NCBI GenBank assembly: GCA_002254885.1
Contig: NJDG01000003.1
Span: 1-51,393 of the forward strand
DNA from: Thermoplasmatales archaeon ex4572_165
GTDB lineage: Archaea; Thermoplasmatota; E2; DHVEG-1
Direction of reading: 5' to 3'
Length of the DNA: 51,393 nucleotides
Numbering within the stretch: the stretch's first letter is position 1; each line of letters begins with the position of its first letter. Positions 16,192 to 24,478 of the stretch are shown piece after piece. A program made the translations under genes and the position numbers. The notes below the pieces were generated by a model that saw nothing but the letters and a program-made list of their open reading frames with translations, was not told where the DNA came from and ran no database searches.

Positions 16192-16665
16192 ATGTCTTTT
16201 TTAGATTATCGACCACCGAAAACAATTCGCGCTCTATTTATCATTCATTACGCCCCACTTCTCCTTATCATCATGATAGGTCCTCAAAGCGTTTTATTCC
16301 AAACTTGGCTACTACCAACACCTCTTATACTCACAATTTCAACAGGCATGATTATATTTCTAATTGGAACAGTTTTTTATTTTAAATGGGAATACTTCTG
16401 GTATAAGACTTTTCATGGTCAATTAGTTACAAATGGAATTTTCAAATATATTCGTCACCCTCATTATACAAGTCTTTTAATAATTGGATACGGACTTGCT
16501 CTTTTTTTTAATTCCATTCCTGCTTTAATAATTGCAACAATTGCAATCCCAATTATGATGATTAGCATTATCGATGAAGAACGCCTCCTCATCAAACAAT
16601 ATGGAAAACAATATGAAACCTTTATGAAACAAACACCCTGGAGAATGATTCCAAGATTTTTTTAA
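16192..16665 (+). CDS. Isoprenylcysteine carboxyl methyltransferase-like membrane protein
   Basis: A 157-residue protein with four to five membrane helices and the SAM-binding C-terminal signature of the ICMT/PEMT superfamily: GIFKYIRHPHYTSLLI, then EERLLIKQYGKQYETFMKQTPWRMIP. Archaeal members methylate unknown small or lipid substrates. It starts 14 bases after the second KaiC-like gene, so the two are probably one transcript. It is followed by the promoter region of the ribosomal operon. Confidence 0.8.
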   Translation: MSFLDYRPPKTIRALFIIHYAPLLLIIMIGPQSVLFQTWLLPTPLILTISTGMIIFLIGTVFYFKWEYFWYKTFHGQLVTNGIFKYIRHPHYTSLLIIGYGLALFFNSIPALIIATIAIPIMMISIIDEERLLIKQYGKQYETFMKQTPWRMIPRFF

Positions 16666-16749
16666 TTAGGCGAAAAAAATTGAGATAATAACATTTTTTT
16701 ACTAAATAATTTCAAAAAATAAAAAATCACAGCAATGAAAGGGACAACA

Positions 16750-16757
16750 TTTAAATA
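16750..16757 (+). promoter_or_regulatory. TATA box of the S10/spc ribosomal superoperon
   Basis: TTTAAATA, preceded by purine-rich GGGACAACA, predicts a transcription start near 16776. That falls at the first arm of a long-range stem (GACATT at 16774), so the leader RNA would begin with its own closing helix. The ribosomal operon starts at 16958. Confidence 0.5.
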
Positions 16758-16773
16758 TCACCTTCTTATATGC

Positions 16774-16881
16774 GACATTCCTCGTCTATACCAGACATTT
16801 ACTTGGGCAATTTCATTTATGAAATCCCAATAACAAGTAATCGACAATAATTGTTTGATTTCTGATTACATGGGAAATGTC
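16774..16881 (+). promoter_or_regulatory. Structured leader RNA of the ribosomal protein operon
   Basis: No gene lies between 16666 and 16957. Within this stretch GACATT (16774-16779) can pair with AATGTC (16876-16881) and enclose two hairpins. The first, 16803-16830, is a stem of five plus seven perfect pairs (TTGGG/CCCAA and ATTTCAT/ATGAAAT) with a two-base bulge. The second combines TAATC/GATTA with ACAAT/ATTGT around 16838-16867. Ribosomal operons are often controlled by a product binding its own leader (L4 and S8 in bacteria, L1 in archaea), so an autoregulatory site is the natural hypothesis. Nothing in the sequence names the ligand, and A/T-rich hairpins can arise by chance. Confidence 0.45.
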
Positions 16882-16957
16882 ACGGTGTAAACAATATACA
16901 ACTCATAATTTGAAGAAATACAATCTTAAAATAAAAGATTAATTGAGATGAAAAACA

Positions 16958-17950
16958 ATGCCTGGAAACCATCATCCAAGAAGAGGATCAATGGGGTATT
17001 CTCCTCGTAAAAGAGCGCGAGCTGAGACCCCTCACATAAAGAATTGGCCAAGTGGCGGAGATACACCGAAAATTCAGGGATTCCTAGGATATAAAGCTGG
17101 GATGACGCATGCATTTGTTGTTGATTATAGACCAACATCAACAACATCAGGCAAAGAAGTCATGATGCCTGTTTCAGTAGTAGAAGCTCCCCCTATAAAA
17201 ATCGCTGCGATTCGTTCATATAAGAAAACTATTCATGGACTTGAAACTATCAGCGAAATATGGTGCAATAAACTTGATTCCGAATTAGCAAAGCGAATTT
17301 CACTTCCAAAAAACAAAGTGAAAGAAAATTGGGACTTTACAAAAAATGCTGATGATATTCGTGTACTTGTCTATACTCAGCCAAAACTTGTAACAGGTAT
17401 CCCTAAAAAAGTTCCCGAGATTCGAGAACTTCGCATTAGCGGCGGATCCATTGATGAAAGAATCAATTATGCAAAAGAGATTCTTGGTAAAGAACTCAAA
17501 ATAGAAGATGTCGTTAGAGAAGGAGATATGCTCGATATTCTGGCCATCACTAAAGGAAAAGGATTTCAGGGCCATGTGAAACGATGGGGTGTTAAACTTC
17601 TAACTCACAAAAACTCAAAACATCGAAGAATGATTGGTACCGCAGGTTCATGGCACCCTAATTGGATTCAGCAGACAGTACCACAAGCCGGTCAGATGGG
17701 ATATCATCAAAGAACTGAATATAACAAACGTGTTCTTAAAATCGGAGATAATGGTGATGATATTACGCCTGCTGGTGGTTTTCCCCATTATGGAAATGTA
17801 AGAAATTCATATGTTTTAATTCATGGATCCATTCCTGGTCCATCAAAACGTTTGATTAGCATGCGTGATGCAATTCGTTATAAACGTGGTGTTAAAGTTG
17901 AAAAACCAGAAATTACGTATATTTCAAGTACGAGTAAACAAGGAGTATGA
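16958..17950 (+). CDS. rpl3: Ribosomal protein uL3
   Basis: First gene of the operon, 330 residues, archaeal/eukaryotic L3 type. Signatures include PRRGSMGYSPRKRA, GFLGYKAGMTHAF, the GKGFQGHVKRWG loop and GTAGSWHPNWIQQTVPQAGQMGYHQRTEYN near the peptidyl transferase centre, here quoted in part only as GYHQRTEYNKR. It folds early into the large subunit and contacts 23S rRNA. Its stop overlaps an in-frame ATG of the L4 gene. Confidence 0.97.
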   Translation: MPGNHHPRRGSMGYSPRKRARAETPHIKNWPSGGDTPKIQGFLGYKAGMTHAFVVDYRPTSTTSGKEVMMPVSVVEAPPIKIAAIRSYKKTIHGLETISEIWCNKLDSELAKRISLPKNKVKENWDFTKNADDIRVLVYTQPKLVTGIPKKVPEIRELRISGGSIDERINYAKEILGKELKIEDVVREGDMLDILAITKGKGFQGHVKRWGVKLLTHKNSKHRRMIGTAGSWHPNWIQQTVPQAGQMGYHQRTEYNKRVLKIGDNGDDITPAGGFPHYGNVRNSYVLIHGSIPGPSKRLISMRDAIRYKRGVKVEKPEITYISSTSKQGV

Positions 17951-17955
17951 TCATC

Positions 17956-18717
17956 ATGGAAAAAGTAAACGTTTATGGAATTGATGGATCAGAAAAAGAA
18001 AAAATTACTCTTCCAGGAGTATTCAATATAACGATTCGACCTGATATTATTCAAAAATCATTTAGTGTTCTTCATTCAAATAGAAGAACGCCGTATGGTG
18101 CCAATAAAGACGCAGGAACAAAACATGCCACTGCATCTGTTGGAAAAGGAAAAGGAATGTCACGGGTTCCACGTTTGACTCAAGGTGGGAAAGCCGCGCT
18201 TGCACCCTGTGTTGTTGGTGGTCGACGTGCACATCCACCTACATCCGATCGCATATGGACCGAAAAAATCAATTTAAAAGAAAAGAGACTTGCAAAACAT
18301 TCTGCACTTGCAGCTACTGCACAAAAAGAGATTGTTGCTAAAAGAGGACATAAGTTTCAAGATTCAGTTACACTTCCCATCATCGTTGAAGATGCTTTTG
18401 GTAAACTTACAAAAACAAAAGATGTCCTTAATTCTTTTGAGAAAATTGGAATTATTGATGATGTTGATCGATCAAAGAATGGTACACATATACGAGCTGG
18501 AAGAGGTAAATCTCGTGGTCGTAGATATAAAACTCCAAAATCAATATTGATCATTTCAACAAATGAAGAAATTAAAAAAGGTTCCAGCAATATTAGTGGG
18601 GTTGATGTCGTTTCACCAAAGAATCTAAACATTGACCATCTTGCACCAGGGGGAACGAGTGGTAGACTTACAGTTATCACTCAATCTGCTTTAACTGTTC
18701 TTGGGGGTAAAAACTAA
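17956..18717 (+). CDS. rpl4: Ribosomal protein uL4
   Basis: Large-subunit protein lining the exit tunnel. The tunnel loop region reads HATASVGKGKGMSRVPR and GGRRAHPPTSDRIW, as in archaeal L4; the C terminus ends NIDHLAPGGTSGRLTV. I prefer the ATG at 17956, ten bases after GGAG; an ATG at 17947 overlaps the L3 stop and leaves no room for a ribosome-binding site. It ends with a one-base overlap to L23. L4 is a possible regulator of this operon by analogy with bacteria. Confidence 0.96.
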   Translation: MEKVNVYGIDGSEKEKITLPGVFNITIRPDIIQKSFSVLHSNRRTPYGANKDAGTKHATASVGKGKGMSRVPRLTQGGKAALAPCVVGGRRAHPPTSDRIWTEKINLKEKRLAKHSALAATAQKEIVAKRGHKFQDSVTLPIIVEDAFGKLTKTKDVLNSFEKIGIIDDVDRSKNGTHIRAGRGKSRGRRYKTPKSILIISTNEEIKKGSSNISGVDVVSPKNLNIDHLAPGGTSGRLTVITQSALTVLGGKN

Positions 18718-18974
18718 TGGACCCATATCAAATCATTTTTCATCCATATGTTACTGAAAAAACCATGAATTTCATGGAAAAAAATAATGCATTGGAGTTT
18801 GTTGTTAGAAGAAGAGCAACAAAAACTCAGATTAAAAAAGCAATTGAACACATGTTTGATGTTGAAGTTAAACATGTTAATACGCGAATCACAAAAAAAG
18901 GAAAACATGCCATTGTTAAGTTTGCACCAGAGTTTGATGCAGAAGATATAGGTATGAGAATAGGAGTATTCTAG
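18717..18974 (+). CDS. rpl23: Ribosomal protein uL23
   Basis: An 85-residue L23 of archaeal length. PYVTEKTMNFMEKNNALEF and RRATKTQIKKAIE are diagnostic, and the C terminus carries the Vx(V/H)VNTRITKKGKHA RNA-contact strand. L23 sits at the tunnel exit and provides the docking place for SRP and chaperones. It overlaps the L4 stop by one base. Confidence 0.96.
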   Translation: MDPYQIIFHPYVTEKTMNFMEKNNALEFVVRRRATKTQIKKAIEHMFDVEVKHVNTRITKKGKHAIVKFAPEFDAEDIGMRIGVF

Positions 18975-18985
18975 AGGTGTAAATC

Positions 18986-19696
18986 ATGGGTAAGCGACTT
19001 ATTCAACAACGCAGAGGGAGATTTAATGGCCGATATACTGTTCCATCGCATCGATTTCGTGGAAAAATTAAATATCAACATAGCAATCAACAATCAAAAG
19101 CTGTGGTTGAAGATATAATTCATGACCCTGGGCGAACTGCCCCTCTTGCAAAAATTCGTTTTGAAAATAAAAAGACAACATTAGTTATTGCAGCAGAAGG
19201 CACAAAAACAGGTGACACAATTCTTTTTTCAAATGATAAAGAGGCTGTAAAACCTGGTAATGTCATTTCAATTGGACATATAAATGAAGGATTTCCTATT
19301 TATAATATTGAAATGCAACCGGGTGACGGTGGAAAACTTGTTCGTGCTGGCGGAAGTTATGCCACAGTAGTTTCTCATGGTACAGATACAACAGTGATTC
19401 AACTACCTTCAGGTCAATTTAAAACAATTTCCTCTAATTGCAGAGCAACCATTGGAGCCGTTGCAGGCGGTGGAAGAAAAGATAAATTCTTTATGAAAGC
19501 AGGTAAGAAACATATTGCTCATCGAGTTAGAGGAAAGCAACATCCTGTTGTCCGAGGGGTTGCAATGAGTGCAGTAGATCATCCACATGGTGGTGGTGGT
19601 CATCAACATGTTGGAAAACCTTATACCGTAAAACGAGGAGCATCACCTGGTAGAAAAGTTGGTAGCATTGCAGCTAAACGAACTGGGAGGAAGTAA
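18986..19696 (+). CDS. rpl2: Ribosomal protein uL2
   Basis: A 236-residue L2, needed for subunit joining and peptidyl transferase function. HDPGRTAPLAKIRFE, CRATIGAVAGGGR and the conserved AMSAVDHPHGGGGHQHVG loop with the functionally important histidine are all present, followed by the basic GRKVGSIAAKRTGRK tail. It is eleven bases from L23 and five from S19. Confidence 0.97.
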   Translation: MGKRLIQQRRGRFNGRYTVPSHRFRGKIKYQHSNQQSKAVVEDIIHDPGRTAPLAKIRFENKKTTLVIAAEGTKTGDTILFSNDKEAVKPGNVISIGHINEGFPIYNIEMQPGDGGKLVRAGGSYATVVSHGTDTTVIQLPSGQFKTISSNCRATIGAVAGGGRKDKFFMKAGKKHIAHRVRGKQHPVVRGVAMSAVDHPHGGGGHQHVGKPYTVKRGASPGRKVGSIAAKRTGRK

Positions 19697-19701
19697 GATT
19701 C

Positions 19702-20160
19702 ATGGCAAAAAAAACCAGTTTTAAATCATCGGCAAGAAGCAGGCGTAAGCAACAACGAAAGAAGATTGAGTTTAAGAAAAAGGAATTTAGGTTTCATGGA
19801 TTAAGCATCGAAGAAGTAAAAAAACTTTCCTATGAAGAATTTCTACCTTACATTCCATCTCGAGTGAGAAGGAGTCTAAAACGCGGCCTTACAGTTCGTC
19901 AGAACAAACTTGTCTCAGATATTGAAAAAACTGAACCAGGAAATGTCATTCGAACACATCTTCGAGATATGGTTATTCTTCCTAGCTTTATTAATCATAA
20001 AATAGCAGTTTATAATGGACATGAGTTTGAAGAACTCAGCATAGAGCCAGAAATGATTGGTCATTATCTTGGCGAATTTGCGCTTACAAGAAAAAAGGTT
20101 AAACATACAGGACCGGGTGTTGGTGCAACCCGATCATCTAAATTTATGCCATTGAAGTGA
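19702..20160 (+). CDS. rps19: Ribosomal protein uS19
   Basis: Archaeal S19 of 152 residues with an N-terminal basic extension (KSSARSRRKQQRKK) and the core signatures HLRDMVILPSFINHKIAVYNG and IGHYLGEFALTRKKVKHTGPG quoted in part (LGEFALTRK). It contacts the A-site region of the small-subunit head with S13. Confidence 0.96.
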   Translation: MAKKTSFKSSARSRRKQQRKKIEFKKKEFRFHGLSIEEVKKLSYEEFLPYIPSRVRRSLKRGLTVRQNKLVSDIEKTEPGNVIRTHLRDMVILPSFINHKIAVYNGHEFEELSIEPEMIGHYLGEFALTRKKVKHTGPGVGATRSSKFMPLK

Positions 20161-20164
20161 TGAT

Positions 20165-20611
20165 ATGATGAAATATTCGACAGATATGGACCCAGAGAAA
20201 ACAGCAAAAGCATATGGCTATGAACTTCATTGTTCACCAAAGGACACTAAAAATATTGCTTATGCTATCCGTGGAATGAACATTGAAGAAGCGAAAATAT
20301 ATCTTCAGGAGATTGTCGATTTGAAACGTGCACTTCCAGCTGTTTACCATAAACAGAAGGTTGCACATCGCAAAGGGATTGGTCCCGGTACCTATCCTCA
20401 AAAAGCAGCCCGATATATTTTAAAGATCTTGAAAAATGCAGAAAATAATGCAGAATACAAAGGTTTTGATGTTGAGAATTTGAAAATCAGACATGCCTCT
20501 GCATATCGAGGACGCATTATTCGTGGTTTCATGCCTCGTGCACAGGGAAGAGCAACCGATTGGAATAAGAAAACCACTAACATTGAAATAATACTTGAAG
20601 AGGTAGAGTAA
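20165..20611 (+). CDS. rpl22: Ribosomal protein uL22
   Basis: A 148-residue L22. CSPKDTKNIAYAIRGMNI and the C-terminal beta hairpin with HASAYRGRIIRGFMPRAQGR, which reaches into the exit tunnel, are archaeal in type. A second ATG follows at 20168. The stop overlaps the S3 start by one base. Confidence 0.96.
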   Translation: MMKYSTDMDPEKTAKAYGYELHCSPKDTKNIAYAIRGMNIEEAKIYLQEIVDLKRALPAVYHKQKVAHRKGIGPGTYPQKAARYILKILKNAENNAEYKGFDVENLKIRHASAYRGRIIRGFMPRAQGRATDWNKKTTNIEIILEEVE

Positions 20612-21498
20612 TGGCCGGAGAACGAAAATTCATTAGAGAAAGTACCAATCGAATTCTTATCAAAGAATACCTCATCAGTAAGGTTGAAGGTGCCGGTTTT
20701 GGTGGAATGACAATTCAAAGAACACCTATGGGAACCCGTATTAATATTATCGTTGAAAGACCTGGAATGGTTATTGGAAAAGGCGGCCGGAAAATTAAGG
20801 AAATCACATCAGAGATTCATGAGTTATTTAATTTAGATAATCCACAAATTGAAATTCAAGAAGCAGGACGCCAAGCTGCATTAAACGCTCAAATCATGGC
20901 TGAGAAACTTGCAGAAGCATTAGAACGAGGATGGCATTTTAGAAGAGCAGGACATTCGACAGTACGACGGATTATGTATGCTGGTGCAAAAGGATGCCAA
21001 GTGGTTATTGCAGGAAAAATTACTGGTGCCCGTCATAGAACAGAAAAATTCACAGAAGGACATATTAAATTCTGTGGAGAAACTGTGAAAGAGGTTATGG
21101 ATTTTGGTTTTGCAGTCTCAAAATTAAAAGCAGGGGTACTAGGTGTAAAAGTTGGCATTATGAAACCATCTGCTGTATTACCTGATGAAATCAATATTAA
21201 GAAAATTGATGATAAAACCAAAGAATCTAAACAAAAACCAGAGAAAAAATCGGATAAACATTCTTCTGATAAAAAAGAGGAAAAGAAAGAAAAAGAAGAA
21301 TCTCAGGGAACTCCAATTAGAGATTTATCAAAAATTCCTGGAATAGGGCCATCAATTATTAAAAAATTTGAAAAAGCAGATGTGAAAACCTTAGAAGATT
21401 TATTTGATATGGAAGCTAAGGAAATATCTGAAATTGAAGGAATTGGACTAAAAAAAGCAGAAACCATCATTAAAGGATTGAGGAAAATTCTAAAATAA
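20611..21498 (+). CDS. rps3: Ribosomal protein uS3 with C-terminal helix-hairpin-helix extension
   Basis: The ordinary S3 part (residues 1 to about 200) has the type II KH motif VIGKGGRKIKE at 55-65 and the family's RRAGHSTVRRIMYAGAKG. It is followed by a lysine/glutamate-rich linker (about 201-232) and then two helix-hairpin-helix motifs: KIPGIGPSIIKKF at 241-253 and EIEGIGLKKAETI at 274-286. HhH pairs bind the backbone of double-stranded nucleic acid. Typical archaeal S3 proteins end near residue 210-240, so the extension adds about 60 residues. The same module type occurs on L32e in this operon. Overlaps L22 by one base. Confidence 0.95.
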   Translation: MAGERKFIRESTNRILIKEYLISKVEGAGFGGMTIQRTPMGTRINIIVERPGMVIGKGGRKIKEITSEIHELFNLDNPQIEIQEAGRQAALNAQIMAEKLAEALERGWHFRRAGHSTVRRIMYAGAKGCQVVIAGKITGARHRTEKFTEGHIKFCGETVKEVMDFGFAVSKLKAGVLGVKVGIMKPSAVLPDEINIKKIDDKTKESKQKPEKKSDKHSSDKKEEKKEKEESQGTPIRDLSKIPGIGPSIIKKFEKADVKTLEDLFDMEAKEISEIEGIGLKKAETIIKGLRKILK

Positions 21499-21511
21499 GA
21501 GGATTAAAATT

Positions 21512-21712
21512 ATGATGATAAAACCAAAGGAAATACGTGCATTCACAAAAGAACAACGAGTAGAGAATCTCGAAGAATTAAAGCGTGAACTCCTGCATGA
21601 ACGAGGTATAGCTGCAATGGGTGGATCTCCACCATCTCCTGGAAAAATTAGACAGCTACGAAGATCGATCGCACGTTACTTAACAATCATGCATGAGCTA
21701 GGAGAACAATAA
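21512..21712 (+). CDS. rpl29: Ribosomal protein uL29
   Basis: A 66-residue helical-hairpin protein at the tunnel exit; LEELKRELLHERGIAAMGG and SIARYLTIMHE match the family. GAGG lies nine bases before the ATG; the adjacent ATG at 21515 is an alternative. The aIF1 gene begins on the next base after the stop. Confidence 0.94.
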   Translation: MMIKPKEIRAFTKEQRVENLEELKRELLHERGIAAMGGSPPSPGKIRQLRRSIARYLTIMHELGEQ

Positions 21713-22012
21713 ATGAGTGAAATATGCCCAAAATGTGGCCTTCCAACAGAAATTTGTGTTTGTGAAGATCTCGCTCGTGAACAACAGAAAATAATAATAA
21801 GTGTAGACAAACGAAGATATGGAAAAATGATGACTATTGTAGATGGAATCAACTCTAATGAGCTTGATATAGATAGCTTGATTACAAAACTTAAAAAGAA
21901 ATGTGCAAGCGGTGGAACCATTAAAGATGGTCGAATTGAACTACAAGGAGATCATCGATCAAAAGTAAAAGAAACCCTTGATGAAATGGGGTTTATCGTT
22001 GAACTCATATAA
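21713..22012 (+). CDS. eif1: Translation initiation factor aIF1 (SUI1 family)
   Basis: The SUI1 fold is clear from the [12 protein letters not shown] strand-loop and [19 protein letters not shown], which places the factor at the P site to control start-codon selection. The N-terminal [13 protein letters not shown] contains four cysteines for a small zinc knuckle, usual in archaeal aIF1. Its location between L29 and Rnp1 is standard for archaeal ribosomal operons. Confidence 0.95.
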   Translation: MSEICPKCGLPTEICVCEDLAREQQKIIISVDKRRYGKMMTIVDGINSNELDIDSLITKLKKKCASGGTIKDGRIELQGDHRSKVKETLDEMGFIVELI

Positions 22013-22048
22013 AAATACTAATTAAGATCGATAAGGAAAATAAACAAC

Positions 22049-22312
22049 ATGCAATCAATAGATATCGTAAAGGATGAACTCATTGGAAGATGTGTTCGTA
22101 TTGTAACATGTACAGATCCAAATATGGAAAATTTACAGGGCGTTATAGTTGATGAAACAAAACATATGTTCCTTATTGAATCCTCGGGAAATCAAAAGTG
22201 GATTGCAAAAAACATTGCTTCATTCATCTTTCCCACTGAACAAAAAGAAATACAGATCAAGGGGTCAAAACTAAGGTTTCGACCTGAAGAAAGAGTTAAA
22301 AAAGCAAGGTGA
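22049..22312 (+). CDS. rnp1: RNase P protein component 1 (Pop4/Rpp29)
   Basis: An 87-residue Sm-like barrel protein that forms part of archaeal RNase P, which matures tRNA 5' ends. DELIGRCVRIVTCTDPNMENLQG and GVIVDETKHMFLIES in part (VDETKHMFLIE) and the ending KLRFRPEERVKKAR fit Pop4. The operon position is the usual archaeal one. A 36-base gap precedes it, the largest in this stretch. Confidence 0.92.
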   Translation: MQSIDIVKDELIGRCVRIVTCTDPNMENLQGVIVDETKHMFLIESSGNQKWIAKNIASFIFPTEQKEIQIKGSKLRFRPEERVKKAR

Positions 22313-22321
22313 AAAAACCCT

Positions 22322-22660
22322 ATGGCTGAAAAAACAAAACAAGCACGAAACATTGGAATTAACGTACAACCTCCAAAAAATACCTGTACGGATCAGAATT
22401 GTCCATTCCATGGACGTCTTTCTGTAAGAGGGCAAATCATCACAGGAGTTGTATCTTCAAATAAAATGACTAACTCAATCATTGTGAAACGTGAATATAC
22501 ACATCACATTCAAAAATATGAAAGATATGAAAAACGAACCTCATACTATTCAGCACATTGCTCCCCTTGTATGGAGCTTTCAGTTGGAGATAAGGTTCGT
22601 ATCGCCGAGTGTCGTCCGATTAGCAAAACCATTTCTTTTGTAGCAATTGAGAAACTTTAA
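22322..22660 (+). CDS. rps17: Ribosomal protein uS17
   Basis: A 112-residue archaeal S17 with an N-terminal segment containing [10 protein letters not shown], the OB-fold core [17 protein letters not shown] and [21 protein letters not shown] in part ([15 protein letters not shown]). It is an early 16S rRNA-binding protein. Confidence 0.96.
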   Translation: MAEKTKQARNIGINVQPPKNTCTDQNCPFHGRLSVRGQIITGVVSSNKMTNSIIVKREYTHHIQKYERYEKRTSYYSAHCSPCMELSVGDKVRIAECRPISKTISFVAIEKL

Positions 22661-22674
22661 TGGAGAAGATTAAG

Positions 22675-23073
22675 ATGAAAGGAATCGCAGGTAGACAAAT
22701 TAGAGGGCTTCCCACAGGTGCCCGTCTTGAATGTATTGATAATACTGGCGCAAAAATTGTTGAAATTGTTGCAGTTCCAAAATTAAAAGGAACACATAGA
22801 AGATATCCAAAAGCAGGAGTTGGAGATCTAATAGTAATTACTGTTAAAAAAGGTGCTGTTGATATGCGAAGGCAACTGTTAAAAGCAGTTATTGTACGTC
22901 AAAAACGTCCCTTCCGAAGATCAGATGGGACTATGGTTCAATTTGAAGATAATGCAGCAGTTATTGTTACAGAAACTGGTGAAACAAAAGGATCCATTAT
23001 CAAAGGCCCTGTTGCATTGGAAGCTGCTGAACGTTGGCCTCGCATTTCTGCAAATGCAAGTATAATTGTATAA
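22675..23073 (+). CDS. rpl14: Ribosomal protein uL14
   Basis: From the ATG at 22675 the protein is 132 residues, the standard archaeal L14 length, and GGAG lies nine bases upstream; the ATG at 22660 overlaps the S17 stop and includes that [33 protein letters not shown] and [15 protein letters not shown] are diagnostic. L14 forms an intersubunit bridge and binds aIF6. Confidence 0.96.
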   Translation: MKGIAGRQIRGLPTGARLECIDNTGAKIVEIVAVPKLKGTHRRYPKAGVGDLIVITVKKGAVDMRRQLLKAVIVRQKRPFRRSDGTMVQFEDNAAVIVTETGETKGSIIKGPVALEAAERWPRISANASIIV

Positions 23074-23087
23074 AAAAGTGAGTGTTT

Positions 23088-23759
23088 ATGAAATCTATTA
23101 AAGCACGAAAGCAAAGAAAATCATTCTTCAATGCCCCTCTTCACAAAAGACAAAACAATATTTCCTCACATCTTGAGGAGAATCTTTTGATGAAATATGA
23201 TCGTCGTAGTGTCCCTCTTATCACAGGCGATACTGTTAAAGTCATGCGTGGGATATATAAAGGCCATGAATCAAAAGTTGCAACTATTCATGTTAAAAAA
23301 TACCGGGTTGAAGTTGAAGGTGTTACGATTACGAAAGCAGATGGAAAAAAAATTGCAAAACCCGTTCATCCTAGTAATCTGTTAATAACAAAATTAAATC
23401 TAACTGATAAATGGCGAAGAAATAATCTTGAAAAAAAGGTATCTGCTGAAACTAAAAAAGATATTGAAGCAGAGGGAAAGCAACAACTTATTGAACTTGA
23501 AAAGGAAAGAAAACAAGAAGAAGCTCGTCTTGCTGCTGAAAAGAAAGCAGAAAAAGAGGGAGATGAAGAAGTTGTTGAAGAGGAAGATATCAAAGAAGAG
23601 CCAACTGTTGTTGATAAAAAGATTGATTCCAAAATAAAAACAGAAGATTCGCCAGAATTAGATGATGCATCAGATTCAAATAAAAAGAAAACCCCACAGA
23701 CTAAAAATAAATCTGAGGGAAAAAAGAAAAAAGAAGATGATAAGGAGGAGACTTCATGA
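23088..23759 (+). CDS. rpl24: Ribosomal protein uL24 with long charged tail
   Basis: The first 120 residues are a normal archaeal L24: basic N terminus (KARKQRKSFFNAPLHKRQ), KOW motif GDTVKVMRGIYKGHESKV, and KPVHPSNLLITKLNL. About 100 extra residues follow that are nearly all Glu, Lys, Asp, Ser (for example EVVEEEDIKEEP and EGKKKKEDDKEETS), with a helical, probably coiled-coil start. Such a tail would be disordered and surface-exposed near the tunnel exit. The ATG at 23088 is preferred over a GTG at 23082. Overlaps S4e by four bases. Confidence 0.94.
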   Translation: MKSIKARKQRKSFFNAPLHKRQNNISSHLEENLLMKYDRRSVPLITGDTVKVMRGIYKGHESKVATIHVKKYRVEVEGVTITKADGKKIAKPVHPSNLLITKLNLTDKWRRNNLEKKVSAETKKDIEAEGKQQLIELEKERKQEEARLAAEKKAEKEGDEEVVEEEDIKEEPTVVDKKIDSKIKTEDSPELDDASDSNKKKTPQTKNKSEGKKKKEDDKEETS

Positions 23760-24478
23760 GCAGCAGCCATCATTTAAAACGATTAAACGCTCCAAGAACT
23801 TTACGATTACATCGAAAAGAGAATAAATGGACTATTCGAGCATCCCCTGGCCCTCATGCACTTAGTGAGGCAATTCCCCTTGGAATTGTTGTTCGGGATT
23901 ATCTTTCCTTGTGTGATACACGAAGGGAAGCAAAACGACTTCTTACAAATGGAGATATTCTTATTGATGGAAATATACGTAAAAGTAATAATTTCCCAGT
24001 AGGATTCATGGATGTTATCTCCATTCCAAAGACAAAAAAACATTACCGAGTTTTATATGATCAAAATGGAAAACTCACATTGGTTTCTATTTCATCAGCT
24101 GATGCAGCATGGAAACTTCGACGCATAGACAATAAATCAATTGTAAAGGGAAAGAAAACACAGTTGAATTTTCATGATGGAAACAATATGCTTGTTGATA
24201 AAGATACATATAAAACAGGCGATGTATTAAAAATTAATTTCAAAGACATCTCCATTATGGACACGTTTGTAAGAAAGAAAGGGACCATTTCATTAATAAC
24301 TGGCGGAAGTCATGTTGGTGAACTTGCAACTATTCAGGATCTTGAAACTGTCCCATCATCAAGTAATAATCTTGCAAAGATGAAAGGTACACATGAATTT
24401 ACAACAATTGAACAATATGTTTTTCCAGTTGGAAAAACCAAACCTGTTATCTTACTTCCTGAGGTGAAAGTTCAATGA
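23756..24478 (+). CDS. rps4e: Ribosomal protein eS4
   Basis: The archaeal/eukaryotic S4 with HLKRLNAPRTLRLHRKENKW at the N terminus, an S4 RNA-binding domain (LCDTRREAKRLLTNGDILIDG), and the C-terminal KOW-like part with LITGGSHVGELATI. It is a marker for archaeal over bacterial operon type. Overlaps L24 and L5 by four bases each. Confidence 0.96.
   Translation: MSSSHHLKRLNAPRTLRLHRKENKWTIRASPGPHALSEAIPLGIVVRDYLSLCDTRREAKRLLTNGDILIDGNIRKSNNFPVGFMDVISIPKTKKHYRVLYDQNGKLTLVSISSADAAWKLRRIDNKSIVKGKKTQLNFHDGNNMLVDKDTYKTGDVLKINFKDISIMDTFVRKKGTISLITGGSHVGELATIQDLETVPSSSNNLAKMKGTHEFTTIEQYVFPVGKTKPVILLPEVKVQ

Noticed and set aside
23366-23773. Ser/Phe-rich frame antisense to L24
   Set aside because: It mirrors the Lys/Glu-rich tail of L24 and has no start signal of its own.
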